From positions 310,001 to 374,000 of the forward strand of contig NZ_SJPO01000007.1 of NCBI RefSeq assembly GCF_007859935.1: a stretch of 64,000 bases of DNA, given 5' to 3'. Source of the stretch: Posidoniimonas polymericola. GTDB lineage: Bacteria; Planctomycetota; Planctomycetia; Pirellulales; Lacipirellulaceae. Under the pieces are notes generated by a model that did no database searches, was not told the DNA's origin, and was given only the letters and a program-made list of their open reading frames with translations. Position numbers and translations under genes: made by a program. Below, in pieces: positions 29,318 through 37,674 of the stretch; within the stretch, counting starts at the first letter, position 1; every line of letters begins with the position of its first letter.

Positions 29318-32032
29318 ATGAAAACGGCAAGATTTCAGATCGCTCTTGGCGTGGCAGTTGCGCTGCTTGTGGTGATGCCTTCCCCTGCGGCGAAGGCCCA
29401 GGTGCAGTCCGTTTCAGACGCGCCCAACCTGGCCTTGGTCGCCGAGCCGAGCGCCTCGTACACGTCGGGCGACACCAAGGTCACAGCCCTGAACGACGGC
29501 GCCCTGCCCGGCAGGTCCGCCGATCTGCGTCACGGCAGCTACGGAAACTGGAACCGCACCGGCACCCAGTGGGTTCAGTACGAATGGCCCAAGGCGATCT
29601 CCACCGACAAGATCGCGGTCTACTGGTGGGCCGACGGGCAAGGAGTTCACCCGCCAAAGGCGAGCCGCCTGCTCTACTGGGACGGCGGCGAGTTTGCCCC
29701 CGTGCCCGGCGCCCAGCGCGTTGGCGTTGAGAAAGACCGTTTCAATAGGGTGGGCTTTGACCCGATTGAGACCACCAAGCTCCGCCTCGAGATCGACTCG
29801 GACGACGCCGGCAACTCGACGGGCGTGCTGGAGTGGCGTGTGCTGGACAGCGGCGACTCGCCACAATTCCCGCCGATGGTTCAGGGGGACGTCGACCGCA
29901 TCGTGATGCTGGGCGGCAAGACCTACCTGTCCGCCAAAGTAAAGACCCTAGGTCATGACGTTCCGAAGGTGCACTGGACAAAGGTGTCCGGCCCAGGTGA
30001 AGTGGATTTTGCCGATCCGGACGCGGCCGAAACCACCGCGACCTTCTCGGAGGTTGGGGAGTATGTGCTGAAGCTGGTCGCGGGCGAGGGAGAGCTGACG
30101 GATTCGGCCGAGGTGAACGTCGGGGTTGAGAACCCGCCGCCTTCTACTCCGTTGGGAGTGGTCTATACCAAGCGTTACAAGATCGACAGCCCTCTTTGGA
30201 ATGCGCGTGCGAAGGCGATCATCTGCGACTGGATCCCGCATTGCGTTGAGCGAATCGACCGCCCGGATCTCCCCGAAGGCGGCATCAACAACTTTGAGGA
30301 GGCAGCCAAGAAGCTCGCCGGCCAGCCGGCAGAGCGGCACCAGGGGTACGTTTTCGCCAACGCCTGGGTGCACCAGACGGTGGAGTCGATCTGCATCGCG
30401 TTGATGGTCGATCCGCAAGGCGACGAAGAGCTCGCCGCCACGCAGGAAGAGCTTAAGGCGACGCTCGAGGACTGGATCCCCAAGATCCTCGCGGCCCAGG
30501 AGCCCGATGGTTACCTGCAGACCGCTTTCACTCTCAACGACCAGATGAACCGCTGGACACCCGAGAACCGCACGGGGCACGAGGGGTACACCGCCGGCTA
30601 CTTCATTGAATCGGCTATCAACCACTACACGCTGACCAACGGCACAGACCGCAGACTCTACGACGCCGCCAAGAAGTTGGCCGACTGCTGGGTCGCAAAC
30701 GTCGGTCCCGAGGAAGGAAAGCAGCCGTGGTACGACGAACACCAGCAGATGGAACAGGGCCTCGTGCGTTTTGGCCGCTTTGTGAATGACATGGAGGGTG
30801 ATGGCGCCGGCGACGACTACATCGCGCTCGCCAAGTTCCTGCTCGACTGCCGTGGCGGCGGCGAGCACGGCGCTGAGTACGACCAGAGCCACGTTCCCGT
30901 GCAGCAGCAGTACGAGGCGGTCGGCCACGCCGTCCGCGCTGTCTATTCCTACTCCGGCATGGCGGACGTCGCCACCGAGACCGGCGACCTCGAGTACCGC
31001 TCGGCCGTGATGTCGCTCTGGGACAACATCGTCAACAAGAAGTACTACGTCACCGGCGGCCTCGGCAGCGGCGAGACCTCCGAGGGCTTCGGTCCCAACT
31101 ACTCGCTCCGCAACAACTCGTACTGCGAGTCCTGCTCCAGCTGTGGGCAGATCTTCTTCCAGTACAAGATGAACCTTTCTTACCACGACGCCAAGTACGT
31201 CGACCTCTACGAGGAAACCTTCTACAACGCTCTGCTCGGCTCGCTCGACCTGGCGGCCGAGAACTTCTACTACACCAACGCGCTCTCCTCCGGCTCGCCA
31301 CGCTACCCCTGGCACGCCTGCCCGTGCTGCGTCGGCAACATCCCCCGCACCCTGCTGATGCTCCCGACTTGGACCTACGTCAAGGACGACGAGGGCGTCT
31401 ACGTGAACCTGTTCATCGGCAGCACGATCCTGGTGGAAAACGTCGGCGGCATGGACGTCGAAATGGTCCAGGAGACCGACTACCCCTGGAGCGGCGACGT
31501 CAAAATCACCGTGAACCCCGCGGAGGAGCGGGAGTTCGCGGTCCGCGTGCGTTCGCCCCAGCGGAGCGTCAGCACGCTGTACTCCAGCACCCCCGAGGCC
31601 GACGGCATCGCGTCGGTTGCCGTGAACGGCGAGCCGGTCGACGCCGAGGTCGAAGGGGGCTACCTGGTGATCCGCCGCGAGTGGAAGAAGGGTGACACGA
31701 TCGCCCTCGAGTTGCCAATGACCCCGCAGCGGGTCAAGTGCGTCGACCTGGTCGAGGCCAACCGCGGCCGCGTCGCGCTCCGCTACGGACCGCTGGTCTA
31801 CAACATCGAGGCCGTCGACGGCAACGACCTCGACGGCGTCCTCCCGCCCGAGGCCGAGCTCACCACCGAGTGGCGCCCTGACCTGTTGGGCGGCGTGCTC
31901 GTGATCAAGGGCGAGTTCGCCGACGGCTCGCCGCTCGTGGCGATTCCCAACTACGCCCGTAACAACCGCTACCCGGAGGGGGTCCGCGGCCGCCGCGGGC
32001 CGAGCTCGATCGTCTGGATCCGCGACCGTTAG
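29318..32032 (+). CDS. Secreted GH127 family (beta-L-arabinofuranosidase-like) protein
   Basis: 904 residues. A signal peptide ('FQIALGVAVALLVVMPSPAAKA') leads into a discoidin-like domain (about 45-190), a PKD/Ig-like segment (about 195-270, 'DVDRIVMLGGKTYLSAKVKT') and a GH127/DUF1680 catalytic region (about 285-880). The zinc-thiolate residues are present as 'YCESCSSCG' (E604, C606) and 'HACPCCVGNIPR' (C670, C671), although the motif differs from the GH127 at 12350, so the two are distant paralogues with likely different specificity. AGGGA precedes the ATG. It is the second gene of the LEPR peptidase operon. The GC content and synonymous codon choice become visibly more C/G-rich in the second half of the gene, unlike the flanking genes. 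Confidence 0.82.
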   Translation: MKTARFQIALGVAVALLVVMPSPAAKAQVQSVSDAPNLALVAEPSASYTSGDTKVTALNDGALPGRSADLRHGSYGNWNRTGTQWVQYEWPKAISTDKIAVYWWADGQGVHPPKASRLLYWDGGEFAPVPGAQRVGVEKDRFNRVGFDPIETTKLRLEIDSDDAGNSTGVLEWRVLDSGDSPQFPPMVQGDVDRIVMLGGKTYLSAKVKTLGHDVPKVHWTKVSGPGEVDFADPDAAETTATFSEVGEYVLKLVAGEGELTDSAEVNVGVENPPPSTPLGVVYTKRYKIDSPLWNARAKAIICDWIPHCVERIDRPDLPEGGINNFEEAAKKLAGQPAERHQGYVFANAWVHQTVESICIALMVDPQGDEELAATQEELKATLEDWIPKILAAQEPDGYLQTAFTLNDQMNRWTPENRTGHEGYTAGYFIESAINHYTLTNGTDRRLYDAAKKLADCWVANVGPEEGKQPWYDEHQQMEQGLVRFGRFVNDMEGDGAGDDYIALAKFLLDCRGGGEHGAEYDQSHVPVQQQYEAVGHAVRAVYSYSGMADVATETGDLEYRSAVMSLWDNIVNKKYYVTGGLGSGETSEGFGPNYSLRNNSYCESCSSCGQIFFQYKMNLSYHDAKYVDLYEETFYNALLGSLDLAAENFYYTNALSSGSPRYPWHACPCCVGNIPRTLLMLPTWTYVKDDEGVYVNLFIGSTILVENVGGMDVEMVQETDYPWSGDVKITVNPAEEREFAVRVRSPQRSVSTLYSSTPEADGIASVAVNGEPVDAEVEGGYLVIRREWKKGDTIALELPMTPQRVKCVDLVEANRGRVALRYGPLVYNIEAVDGNDLDGVLPPEAELTTEWRPDLLGGVLVIKGEFADGSPLVAIPNYARNNRYPEGVRGRRGPSSIVWIRDR

Positions 32033-32592
32033 CCGGCCGTGGCGGGCGTTGCTAGCTCATGAGGCAACCTCCTGGGGTCTGGCTGTCAGTCCGGGTTCAG
32101 TCCGAATTATCGAGCGGAGGGGACAAAACCCCCGCGGGTCTCCTCTCCGGTAGTTGGCTTAACGTTTGTATCGCAGGGGATTCTGGGCCCCGGCGGGAAT
32201 CGGCCCGTCGGGTTTTGTCCGCCGTTTTGTCCGCCGCCGTCGGGCGTCGTTCGCAGGCTTTGCTGCGGGAGGGGGCTCCGAACCCGATCTTGCTCGCAAG
32301 GGCAGAATCGGCCTCGGAGAGGCCTGCCACAGGTCGCCAGTAGGGGCGCCAGGAAGGTATTCTCTGCCACGCAATCGGGCGGACAATACCCAAGCCCTAA
32401 CGGCCCCATCCGCCAACCGACCGCGCAGCAGCCCTCGCCGGATGGCGCTCTCGTGAGCGCCGCCGTGCAGAGAAAACGCAGGTCGGTACTACGCTCTATT
32501 GGATCACAGCCACTGGCCCATTGCCACAAGAATCCGGGCCACGACAGCCCGCCGAGCAGGGCGGTCTCTTAAGAGCAAACATACTTGCGACC
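32033..32592. other. 560-base non-coding stretch with repeats and hairpins
   Basis: No gene is credible here. Visible structure: GGACAAAACCC (32121-32131) is inverted as GGGTTTTGTCC (32210-32220) and its arm repeated at 32224-32232 (GTTTTGTCC). A compact hairpin GGCCTC-GGA-GAGGCC lies at 32310-32324. Another, CCGCC-N6-GGCGG (32549-32564), lies just beyond the stop of the minus-strand oxidase gene and may end that transcript. The stretch may be an intergenic repeat element or a structured RNA; neither can be shown here. Confidence 0.35.
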
Positions 32593-33843
32593 CTAAAACC
32601 GCTCGAGCGAGTACGGCGCCGGGTCGATGTGCGGCGTCGTGCCGGTTGCCAGTTCGCTGACCAGCTTGCCGGTGCCGGTCATGGTCGACATGCCAATCAT
32701 GCCGTGGCCGGCGGCGACGATCACGTTCCGCAGCTTGGGCGCCGGACCGATGCAGGGGATCTCGTCGTAGGTCATGGGGCGCCAGCCGAACCACTCTTCC
32801 TGGACGGGGCCGATGGGCGCTTCGACGAAGTGCTCGGCGGCGGCCCGCTTGAAGAGCTCGATCCGCCGCTGGTTGATGCTGCGGTCGTAGCCGACGAACT
32901 CCATCGTCGAGCCGATCCGCAGGCCCGACGCCCACGGGGTCACGGCCACGTGCGACTCCTCGAGGATCATCGGCGTCACCGGCCCGTTGTCTTGGCGGGG
33001 CATCGTGATCGAGTAGCCCTTGCCCGGCTGGATCGGGAGCTTGCAGCCGAGCTGCGCGGCGAAGTGCGGCGCCTCGGCGCCGATGGTCAGCACGAAGGTC
33101 TTGGCCTGCATCGCGCCTGCCGAGGTGTCGAGGCTCGTCGCTTCGCCCTGGGCGCCGTGGAACCGCTCGACCCGGACGCCCTCGACTAGCTCGACGCCCA
33201 GGTCGGTCAGCAGTCCGCGCATCGCAGAGATCAGCCGGTCGGGCCGCAGGTGGGCGTCGGTTGGGCAGTGCCAGCCGCCGGCCAGCTCGGGCTTGAGGGC
33301 CGGTTCGAGCTCGGTGAGCCGCTCGCCTTCGTAGGCGTCGAAGCGGACGCCGAATTCCCGCTTCGCGATCTCGACGCTGTGGCCGTACTCGTCGAACTCC
33401 TTGACCGACTTGAACACGAACAGCAGGCCGCGGTCGTCCCACTCGACGTCGATCGGCTCGCTGGCGAGCAGCTCGCGATAGAGCGTCATCGACGAGGCGA
33501 GCAGCGCGTTGCGGGCGACGGCCGCCTGCATCATCGGCCCGGTGCGGCAGCGGCCGGCGAACTTGGCGAGCCAGGACCAGAGGCCGGGGTCGAGCCGCGG
33601 CTTGATGTACAGCGCCGCGTCCGGGTTGAACGCTGAGCCGATTGTCTTGGCGACCGCCCCGGGCGCCGTGAGCGGCATCGCGTGGCTGGGGCAGATGTAG
33701 CCGCAGTTGCCGTGCGAGCAGGCGGCGCCGATCTGGTCGGCCTCAACAACGCGGACCTTCAGCCCCTGCTTGGCCAGGTAGTAGGCGGAGCCGCAGCCGA
33801 TGGCTCCGCCGCCAACAACGATCGCGTCGAGCGTGTCAGGCAT
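32593..33843 (-). CDS. FAD-dependent D-amino-acid dehydrogenase, probable cis-4-hydroxy-D-proline oxidase
   Basis: 416 residues of the DadA/DAO family. The N-terminal FAD-binding motif is 'DAIVVGGGAIGCGSAYYLAK'. The C-terminus has the conserved 'GWRPMTYDEIPCIGPAP' and 'NVIVAAGHGMIGMSTMTGTG' that close the FAD site. It lies 8 bases overlapped with the 4-hydroxyproline epimerase gene, and the deaminase and semialdehyde dehydrogenase of the same route are nearby, so it most likely oxidises cis-4-hydroxy-D-proline to 1-pyrroline-4-hydroxy-2-carboxylate (the LhpB step). It is single-chain, like the DadA-type enzymes, and not the multi-subunit form. It is the last gene of the minus-strand unit that starts at 36189. 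The substrate assignment rests on context. Confidence 0.82.
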   Translation of the reverse strand: MPDTLDAIVVGGGAIGCGSAYYLAKQGLKVRVVEADQIGAACSHGNCGYICPSHAMPLTAPGAVAKTIGSAFNPDAALYIKPRLDPGLWSWLAKFAGRCRTGPMMQAAVARNALLASSMTLYRELLASEPIDVEWDDRGLLFVFKSVKEFDEYGHSVEIAKREFGVRFDAYEGERLTELEPALKPELAGGWHCPTDAHLRPDRLISAMRGLLTDLGVELVEGVRVERFHGAQGEATSLDTSAGAMQAKTFVLTIGAEAPHFAAQLGCKLPIQPGKGYSITMPRQDNGPVTPMILEESHVAVTPWASGLRIGSTMEFVGYDRSINQRRIELFKRAAAEHFVEAPIGPVQEEWFGWRPMTYDEIPCIGPAPKLRNVIVAAGHGMIGMSTMTGTGKLVSELATGTTPHIDPAPYSLERF

Positions 33844-34816
33844 GATCGTTTGGCCCGGCGGGGAGGATGCCGTGCCGGAAGGGGTCTTCGGGATGGAACA
33901 GCAGACGCGTGTCGCCGTTGACGTACGCCGTGCCGGTGATGGTGGGGATCACCCCGCCATCGACGCTCCGGTACTGCCCGCGGAACACGCCCCCGACGAT
34001 CGATTCTTGCCGCCACGTGTCGCCCTCCGCCAGGGCGCCGTCGGCCGCCAGGCAGGCGAGCTTGGCGCTGGTGCCGGTGCCGCACGGCGAGCGGTCGTAC
34101 TGCTCGCCCGGGCAGAGCACAAAGTTCTTGGCGTTGGCTTTCACGGGATCGGAGGGCGGCCCGATCAGCTCGACGTGGTCGATTTCTGCCCCACCTTCAC
34201 CGGTGATCCCTTGTTCCCTCAGGGCGCGGCGTATTCGGGAGGTGATGGAGGTTAGCTCCGCGTGGTCGTCCAGCCGCAGCCGCCGTTCGGTCTTTGTGAA
34301 GAAGAACCAGTTGCCGCCGTAGGCGACCTCGCCCCGGACCTTCCCGAGCCCCTCGACGCTCACCTCGACGTCGTGCGCCCAGCGGTAGCTGCGGACGTTC
34401 TCGATGCTGGCCTCACCGTTGGCAGAGAGCTCGATGGAGATGTCCCCGACGGGCGTCTCAATACAATGCCGACCGGGACGGATGCGGTCGAGGTAGGCGA
34501 GCGTCGCCACGACGCCGATGGCGCCGTGGCCGCACATGCCGAGGTAGCCGGCGTTGTTGAAGAACAGCACGCCGGCAACCGCCGCGGGCGAGACTGGCGG
34601 CTGGAGCAGGGCGCCGACCATTGCTTCGCTCCCGCGCGGCTCCAGCACCAGGGACGTCCGCAGCCAGTCGGCCTCGGCCCGCATCCGCTGGAGACGCGAG
34701 CGCATGTCGCCGCTTCCCAGATTGGGCGCGCCCTCGGCCACAACACGGGTGGGCTCGCCAGCCGTGTGCGAGTCGATCACTCGCAGCGTTCCCGACGGGT
34801 AGGTGTTGTCTGTCAT
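33836..34816 (-). CDS. 4-hydroxyproline 2-epimerase (proline racemase family)
   Basis: 326 residues from the ATG at 34816; the frame is open further upstream, but it would overlap the peptidase gene and lacks family similarity there. This PF05544 enzyme has both catalytic cysteines: C95 in 'GYLGMCGHGAIG' and C245 in 'YDRSPCGTGTSAK'. Two cysteines identify an epimerase/racemase and not a trans-3-hydroxyproline dehydratase (which has Thr at the second site). The context of D-hydroxyproline oxidase, LhpC-like deaminase and semialdehyde dehydrogenase supports trans-4-hydroxy-L-proline to cis-4-hydroxy-D-proline, the first step of the pathway. It sits 20 bases after the M24 peptidase gene and overlaps the oxidase gene by 8 bases, so it is in one operon. 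Confidence 0.9.
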   Translation of the reverse strand: MTDNTYPSGTLRVIDSHTAGEPTRVVAEGAPNLGSGDMRSRLQRMRAEADWLRTSLVLEPRGSEAMVGALLQPPVSPAAVAGVLFFNNAGYLGMCGHGAIGVVATLAYLDRIRPGRHCIETPVGDISIELSANGEASIENVRSYRWAHDVEVSVEGLGKVRGEVAYGGNWFFFTKTERRLRLDDHAELTSITSRIRRALREQGITGEGGAEIDHVELIGPPSDPVKANAKNFVLCPGEQYDRSPCGTGTSAKLACLAADGALAEGDTWRQESIVGGVFRGQYRSVDGGVIPTITGTAYVNGDTRLLFHPEDPFRHGILPAGPNDHA

Positions 34817-34836
34817 CGGCGGGGCAGAACCAAGTG

Positions 34837-36189
34837 CTATTCGGCGAACAGGTCGGGTCGGAGTTGTGTCAGACCCGGCTCTCTCATCAACTCGGTCACC
34901 GCGTCCAGGTCGTGGGGGCACTGGGGGGTCAGGTTGTCGATCCCCGTGTCGGTGACGACCACGGTGTCTTCTACCCGGATGTAGAGTTTCTCTTCCCGAA
35001 CCCACAGTTGCGGGTCGAGGGCGAAGACCACGCCGGGTTCAAGCGGTACTGTTTGATAGCCGCTTGAGTCGTGCACCGCCATCCCCACTTCGTGCGTCAG
35101 CGGGTTGCAGGTTGTGAGCAGGTCGCGGACGCCCTGCTCGAACGAGGGCCGCGACCAGCGGACACGCGAGAGGATCGGGGCCATCTTGGCTTCGACCTCG
35201 CCGCGGAGGCTATCCCAGGTCATGCCCGGGCGGACGATATCGAGCAGCAGCAGCTGGTAGTCGACCACAAAGCCGTACAGCTCGCGCTGCCACGGCTCGT
35301 ACTGGCCGCTGACCGGCCACATGCGGCCGATGTCGCTGGTGTAGCACGCGGCGTCCGGTGCATAGTCCATCAGCACCAGCTCGCCTGCCTCGAGGCGGCA
35401 GTTGTTGCGGTAGTAGTGGATGTTCCAGATGTTGTCGCCGCTGGCGATGATAGGCCTGTAACCGCCGCCGCCCGCGCCATTGAGCAGATAGACGTACTCG
35501 GCGACCGCCCTCAGCTGCCCCTCAACCATGCCGGGCGCCGTGCACCGCATGGCCTCGCTGACCGCCAACGCGGTCAAACGCCCAGTGCGACGCATTTGAT
35601 CGACCTCGGCGGCGCTCTTGATACGCCGCAGGTTTCCTAGAATCGGAGACAGGTCGCACAGCTCCGCGGAGGGACAAAGTTCGCCGAGCTTTTGTGGCAA
35701 GGTGGCAGGCTCCCCGCGCCACGGGTCTTGGGACCACATCTTTGCTCTAACACGCAGGGTGTCCTGGCAGGCCTGCAAACCTTCTTGAGGCAGGTGCGGC
35801 GCGAACAAATGGCTGGCCGACTTTAGCTCGTCGGCTAGCGCCCCAAGCGGCTTCACGTCGTCGCAGCCGGTGAGGCGCAGCGTTTCTTCTGGGAACGTGA
35901 CAGCAAGTTCGGCGCCTTCGAGCTCAGCCAAGCGTTCGTCGGTCGGCAGCAGGAAGAGCACGCTCCGCCCGGTCTTGCCGTGGATGGTCAGGTAGGCGTG
36001 CGGGCACTCCACGCCAGTGAGATAGAAGAAGTCGTTGTACTGCCGGAACAGGTCGAATGCGCCGGTGGCTGGGGCGCCCTGCAGCACCGCCACTCCGTCT
36101 CCGATCGCAGCCGAAACCGCCGCGCGTCGACGCGCGAACTCCGCGGGCGGGAAGACTTCCTGATAGTGCAGTTTGACCGGTGAACTCAT
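34837..36189 (-). CDS. M24B Xaa-Pro aminopeptidase-like metallopeptidase
   Basis: 450 residues, cytoplasmic. An aminopeptidase P N-terminal domain (about 10-140, 'FFYLTGVECPHAYLTI') precedes a pita-bread M24 domain. The dinuclear metal ligands appear as D275 ('MDYAPDA'), D286 ('YTSDIGR'), H366 ('LTHEVG'), D392 ('FALDPQLW') and E407 ('IRVEDTVVVT'). The fourth is normally Glu, so D392 is an unusual substitution. H373 is also kept. Such enzymes split the bond before proline, so in this locus it would free Hyp or Pro from the second position of imported peptides. It is the first gene of the minus-strand unit with the epimerase and oxidase, and diverges from the permease gene across 124 bases. Confidence 0.85.
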   Translation of the reverse strand: MSSPVKLHYQEVFPPAEFARRRAAVSAAIGDGVAVLQGAPATGAFDLFRQYNDFFYLTGVECPHAYLTIHGKTGRSVLFLLPTDERLAELEGAELAVTFPEETLRLTGCDDVKPLGALADELKSASHLFAPHLPQEGLQACQDTLRVRAKMWSQDPWRGEPATLPQKLGELCPSAELCDLSPILGNLRRIKSAAEVDQMRRTGRLTALAVSEAMRCTAPGMVEGQLRAVAEYVYLLNGAGGGGYRPIIASGDNIWNIHYYRNNCRLEAGELVLMDYAPDAACYTSDIGRMWPVSGQYEPWQRELYGFVVDYQLLLLDIVRPGMTWDSLRGEVEAKMAPILSRVRWSRPSFEQGVRDLLTTCNPLTHEVGMAVHDSSGYQTVPLEPGVVFALDPQLWVREEKLYIRVEDTVVVTDTGIDNLTPQCPHDLDAVTELMREPGLTQLRPDLFAE

Positions 36190-36253
36190 TGTGGGGCGCG
36201 GGCGATGGGTTGGCTGTTGGCGGGTCTGGGATCAGACGGGCCCGCGGAATTTC

Positions 36254-36282
36254 TTGACATTGTGTGCAAAGTGTAATATACC
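36254..36282 (+). promoter_or_regulatory. Promoter with operator-like TTGTGTGCAA, permease/DPP-IV operon
   Basis: TTGACA (36254-36259), a 17-base spacer and TATACC (36277-36282) form a strong sigma-70-like promoter about 30 bases before the GTG at 36314. The spacer starts with TTGTGTGCAA (36260-36269), which matches TTGTGCACAA at 8 of 10 positions and sits in exactly the same place relative to the -35 as the palindrome at 24434. Being in a divergent region, it could also control the M24/epimerase/oxidase unit. Confidence 0.55.
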
Positions 36283-36313
36283 GAGGCCTCCCACTAGCGC
36301 CGAGAGCCGATCC

Positions 36314-37651
36314 GTGAAGTTGATCCTAAGTGAGAATCCGGCCCTCCGCCTCTCGACGCTGTGCGTCCTCTATGCGGCCCAAGGCATCCCCGACGGATTC
36401 GTGCGGATCGCGCTCAAGACCCACATGATCTCGGAAGGAGTGTCGACGCAGTCGATCGGCGCCGTAATCCAGATGGTGAGCTGGCCTTGGGCGCTGAAGT
36501 GGATTTGGGGCCCTTTTATCGATCGCTACGGCTATCTCCCTATGGGGCGCCGCCGCCCGTGGATTCTCGCAGCTCAGATGGGCATGGCGCTCGCATTGTG
36601 CTCCATGCTGTTCGTCCCTGACCTCACCGCCAGCATTGGGATGATTGCCGCGATGGTGCTGCTGGTGAACATCTTCGCTTCGCTCCAAGACGTGTCGGTT
36701 GATGCATTGGCGATCGACCTGCTGCCGCCTGAGGAACGGGGCATGGCGAATGGGTTTATGTACGGATCTAGCTACGCCGGCACGTTCATTGGCGGCGCGG
36801 TGCTGGGGTGGTGCATCCTGCACTACGGCTTCTCGACGGCGATTGCGACTCAGGTGACATTGCTGTTGCTGATCGCCACGGCGCCGTTTCTCTGCCGCGA
36901 GCGGCGCGGCGATTTGTTGGTTCCCGGGCCCGCTGATCACCACCACTCTCGCAGTGAAGATGTTGCGCACCCTTCCTCCTTGCGGCAGCTATTCGGAATG
37001 CTGATCAGGGCGTTCTCACTGCGGTCGACGGTGCTGGCCGCCGCGCTGGCGATTGGATCCCTGGTGACCGTCAACTCCCACTTAGTGTTCTGGCCGGTGC
37101 ACCTTCAGCGGGAGCTGGGCTGGTCCAGCGGGCAGTGGCTTAACCTGGAAGGAAACCTTGCCGTCTGGTGCGGCCTGGGAGGGTCGCTCGCGGGCGGGCT
37201 GGTCGCATCGGTGTTCGGCCCGAAGAGGACAGTTGTGCTGAGCCTTGGCTGCATGGCTGCGTGCTGGCTGGCCTACTATTTTGTCGCGGACCACTGGACC
37301 AATCATTCGCTGCTGACAGGTCTGTTCCTAGCGGAGTCGACGGCGGCTGCGTTCCTCCAGGTCTCGATGTTCGCTCTGTTCATGGGGCTCTGCTGGTCGC
37401 CGATTGCGGCTACTCAGTTCACCGCTTACATGGCAATGCTGAATCTTTCCAACGGCTTGGGGGCTCGGTTCGCCGGGTCGATTGAAGGCGCCTTCGCCAT
37501 GCCAATCAACCACCTGGTATTGGCCGCTATCCAGCTCGCGTTGATCGCCGTCGTTTTGGGGATCAACCCGAACCAGGTAGTCGAGACCCTAGGTTCGAAC
37601 CCTGATTCGGAGACCCCGGCAAGGCCGTCCCCCGGTCCCATTGAAGTCTAG
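36314..37651 (+). CDS. MFS transporter (AmpG-like)
   Basis: 445 residues from the GTG at 36314. An open frame runs further back, but it would include the promoter at 36254-36282, so the internal GTG is preferred. About 12 hydrophobic segments and the loop 'WGPFIDRYGYLPMGRRRPWIL' (the MFS A-motif region) show a major facilitator of the inner membrane. The overall pattern resembles AmpG/PAT-type permeases ('LYAAQGIPDGFVRIALKTHM', 'SLQDVSVDALAIDLLPPEERGMANG'). AmpG carries muropeptides; here the operon position before an exported DPP-IV and opposite the Hyp genes suggests uptake of Hyp/Pro-containing peptides or free Hyp. The substrate is inference. The next gene begins 23 bases after its stop. 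Confidence 0.82.
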   Translation: MKLILSENPALRLSTLCVLYAAQGIPDGFVRIALKTHMISEGVSTQSIGAVIQMVSWPWALKWIWGPFIDRYGYLPMGRRRPWILAAQMGMALALCSMLFVPDLTASIGMIAAMVLLVNIFASLQDVSVDALAIDLLPPEERGMANGFMYGSSYAGTFIGGAVLGWCILHYGFSTAIATQVTLLLLIATAPFLCRERRGDLLVPGPADHHHSRSEDVAHPSSLRQLFGMLIRAFSLRSTVLAAALAIGSLVTVNSHLVFWPVHLQRELGWSSGQWLNLEGNLAVWCGLGGSLAGGLVASVFGPKRTVVLSLGCMAACWLAYYFVADHWTNHSLLTGLFLAESTAAAFLQVSMFALFMGLCWSPIAATQFTAYMAMLNLSNGLGARFAGSIEGAFAMPINHLVLAAIQLALIAVVLGINPNQVVETLGSNPDSETPARPSPGPIEV

Positions 37652-37674
37652 ACTCCTGAAATAGCGAGAATCAG

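Noticed and set aside
29948-31315. A 455-codon open frame on the minus strand opposite the second GH127 gene
   Set aside because: It is antisense to a gene with clear catalytic motifs, has no ribosome binding site or recognisable domain, and its length is explained by high GC at third positions.
32504-33442. A 312-codon minus-strand frame overlapping the D-amino-acid oxidase gene
   Set aside because: Arg/Ala/Pro-rich translation in a shifted frame of a well supported gene; a GC artefact.
33836-35005. A longer epimerase frame starting at 35005
   Set aside because: The extra 63 residues are Arg/Pro-rich, overlap the M24 gene and have no counterpart in the proline racemase family.
36173-36313. 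N-terminal extension of the permease from an upstream start at 36173
   Set aside because: It would overlap the M24 gene start and contain the TTGACA/TATACC promoter; the added residues are not membrane-like.
37592-37601. GGTTCGAACC, resembling a tRNA T-loop or an attachment-site core
   Set aside because: It lies inside the C-terminal coding sequence of the permease and has no matching acceptor, D or anticodon arms.
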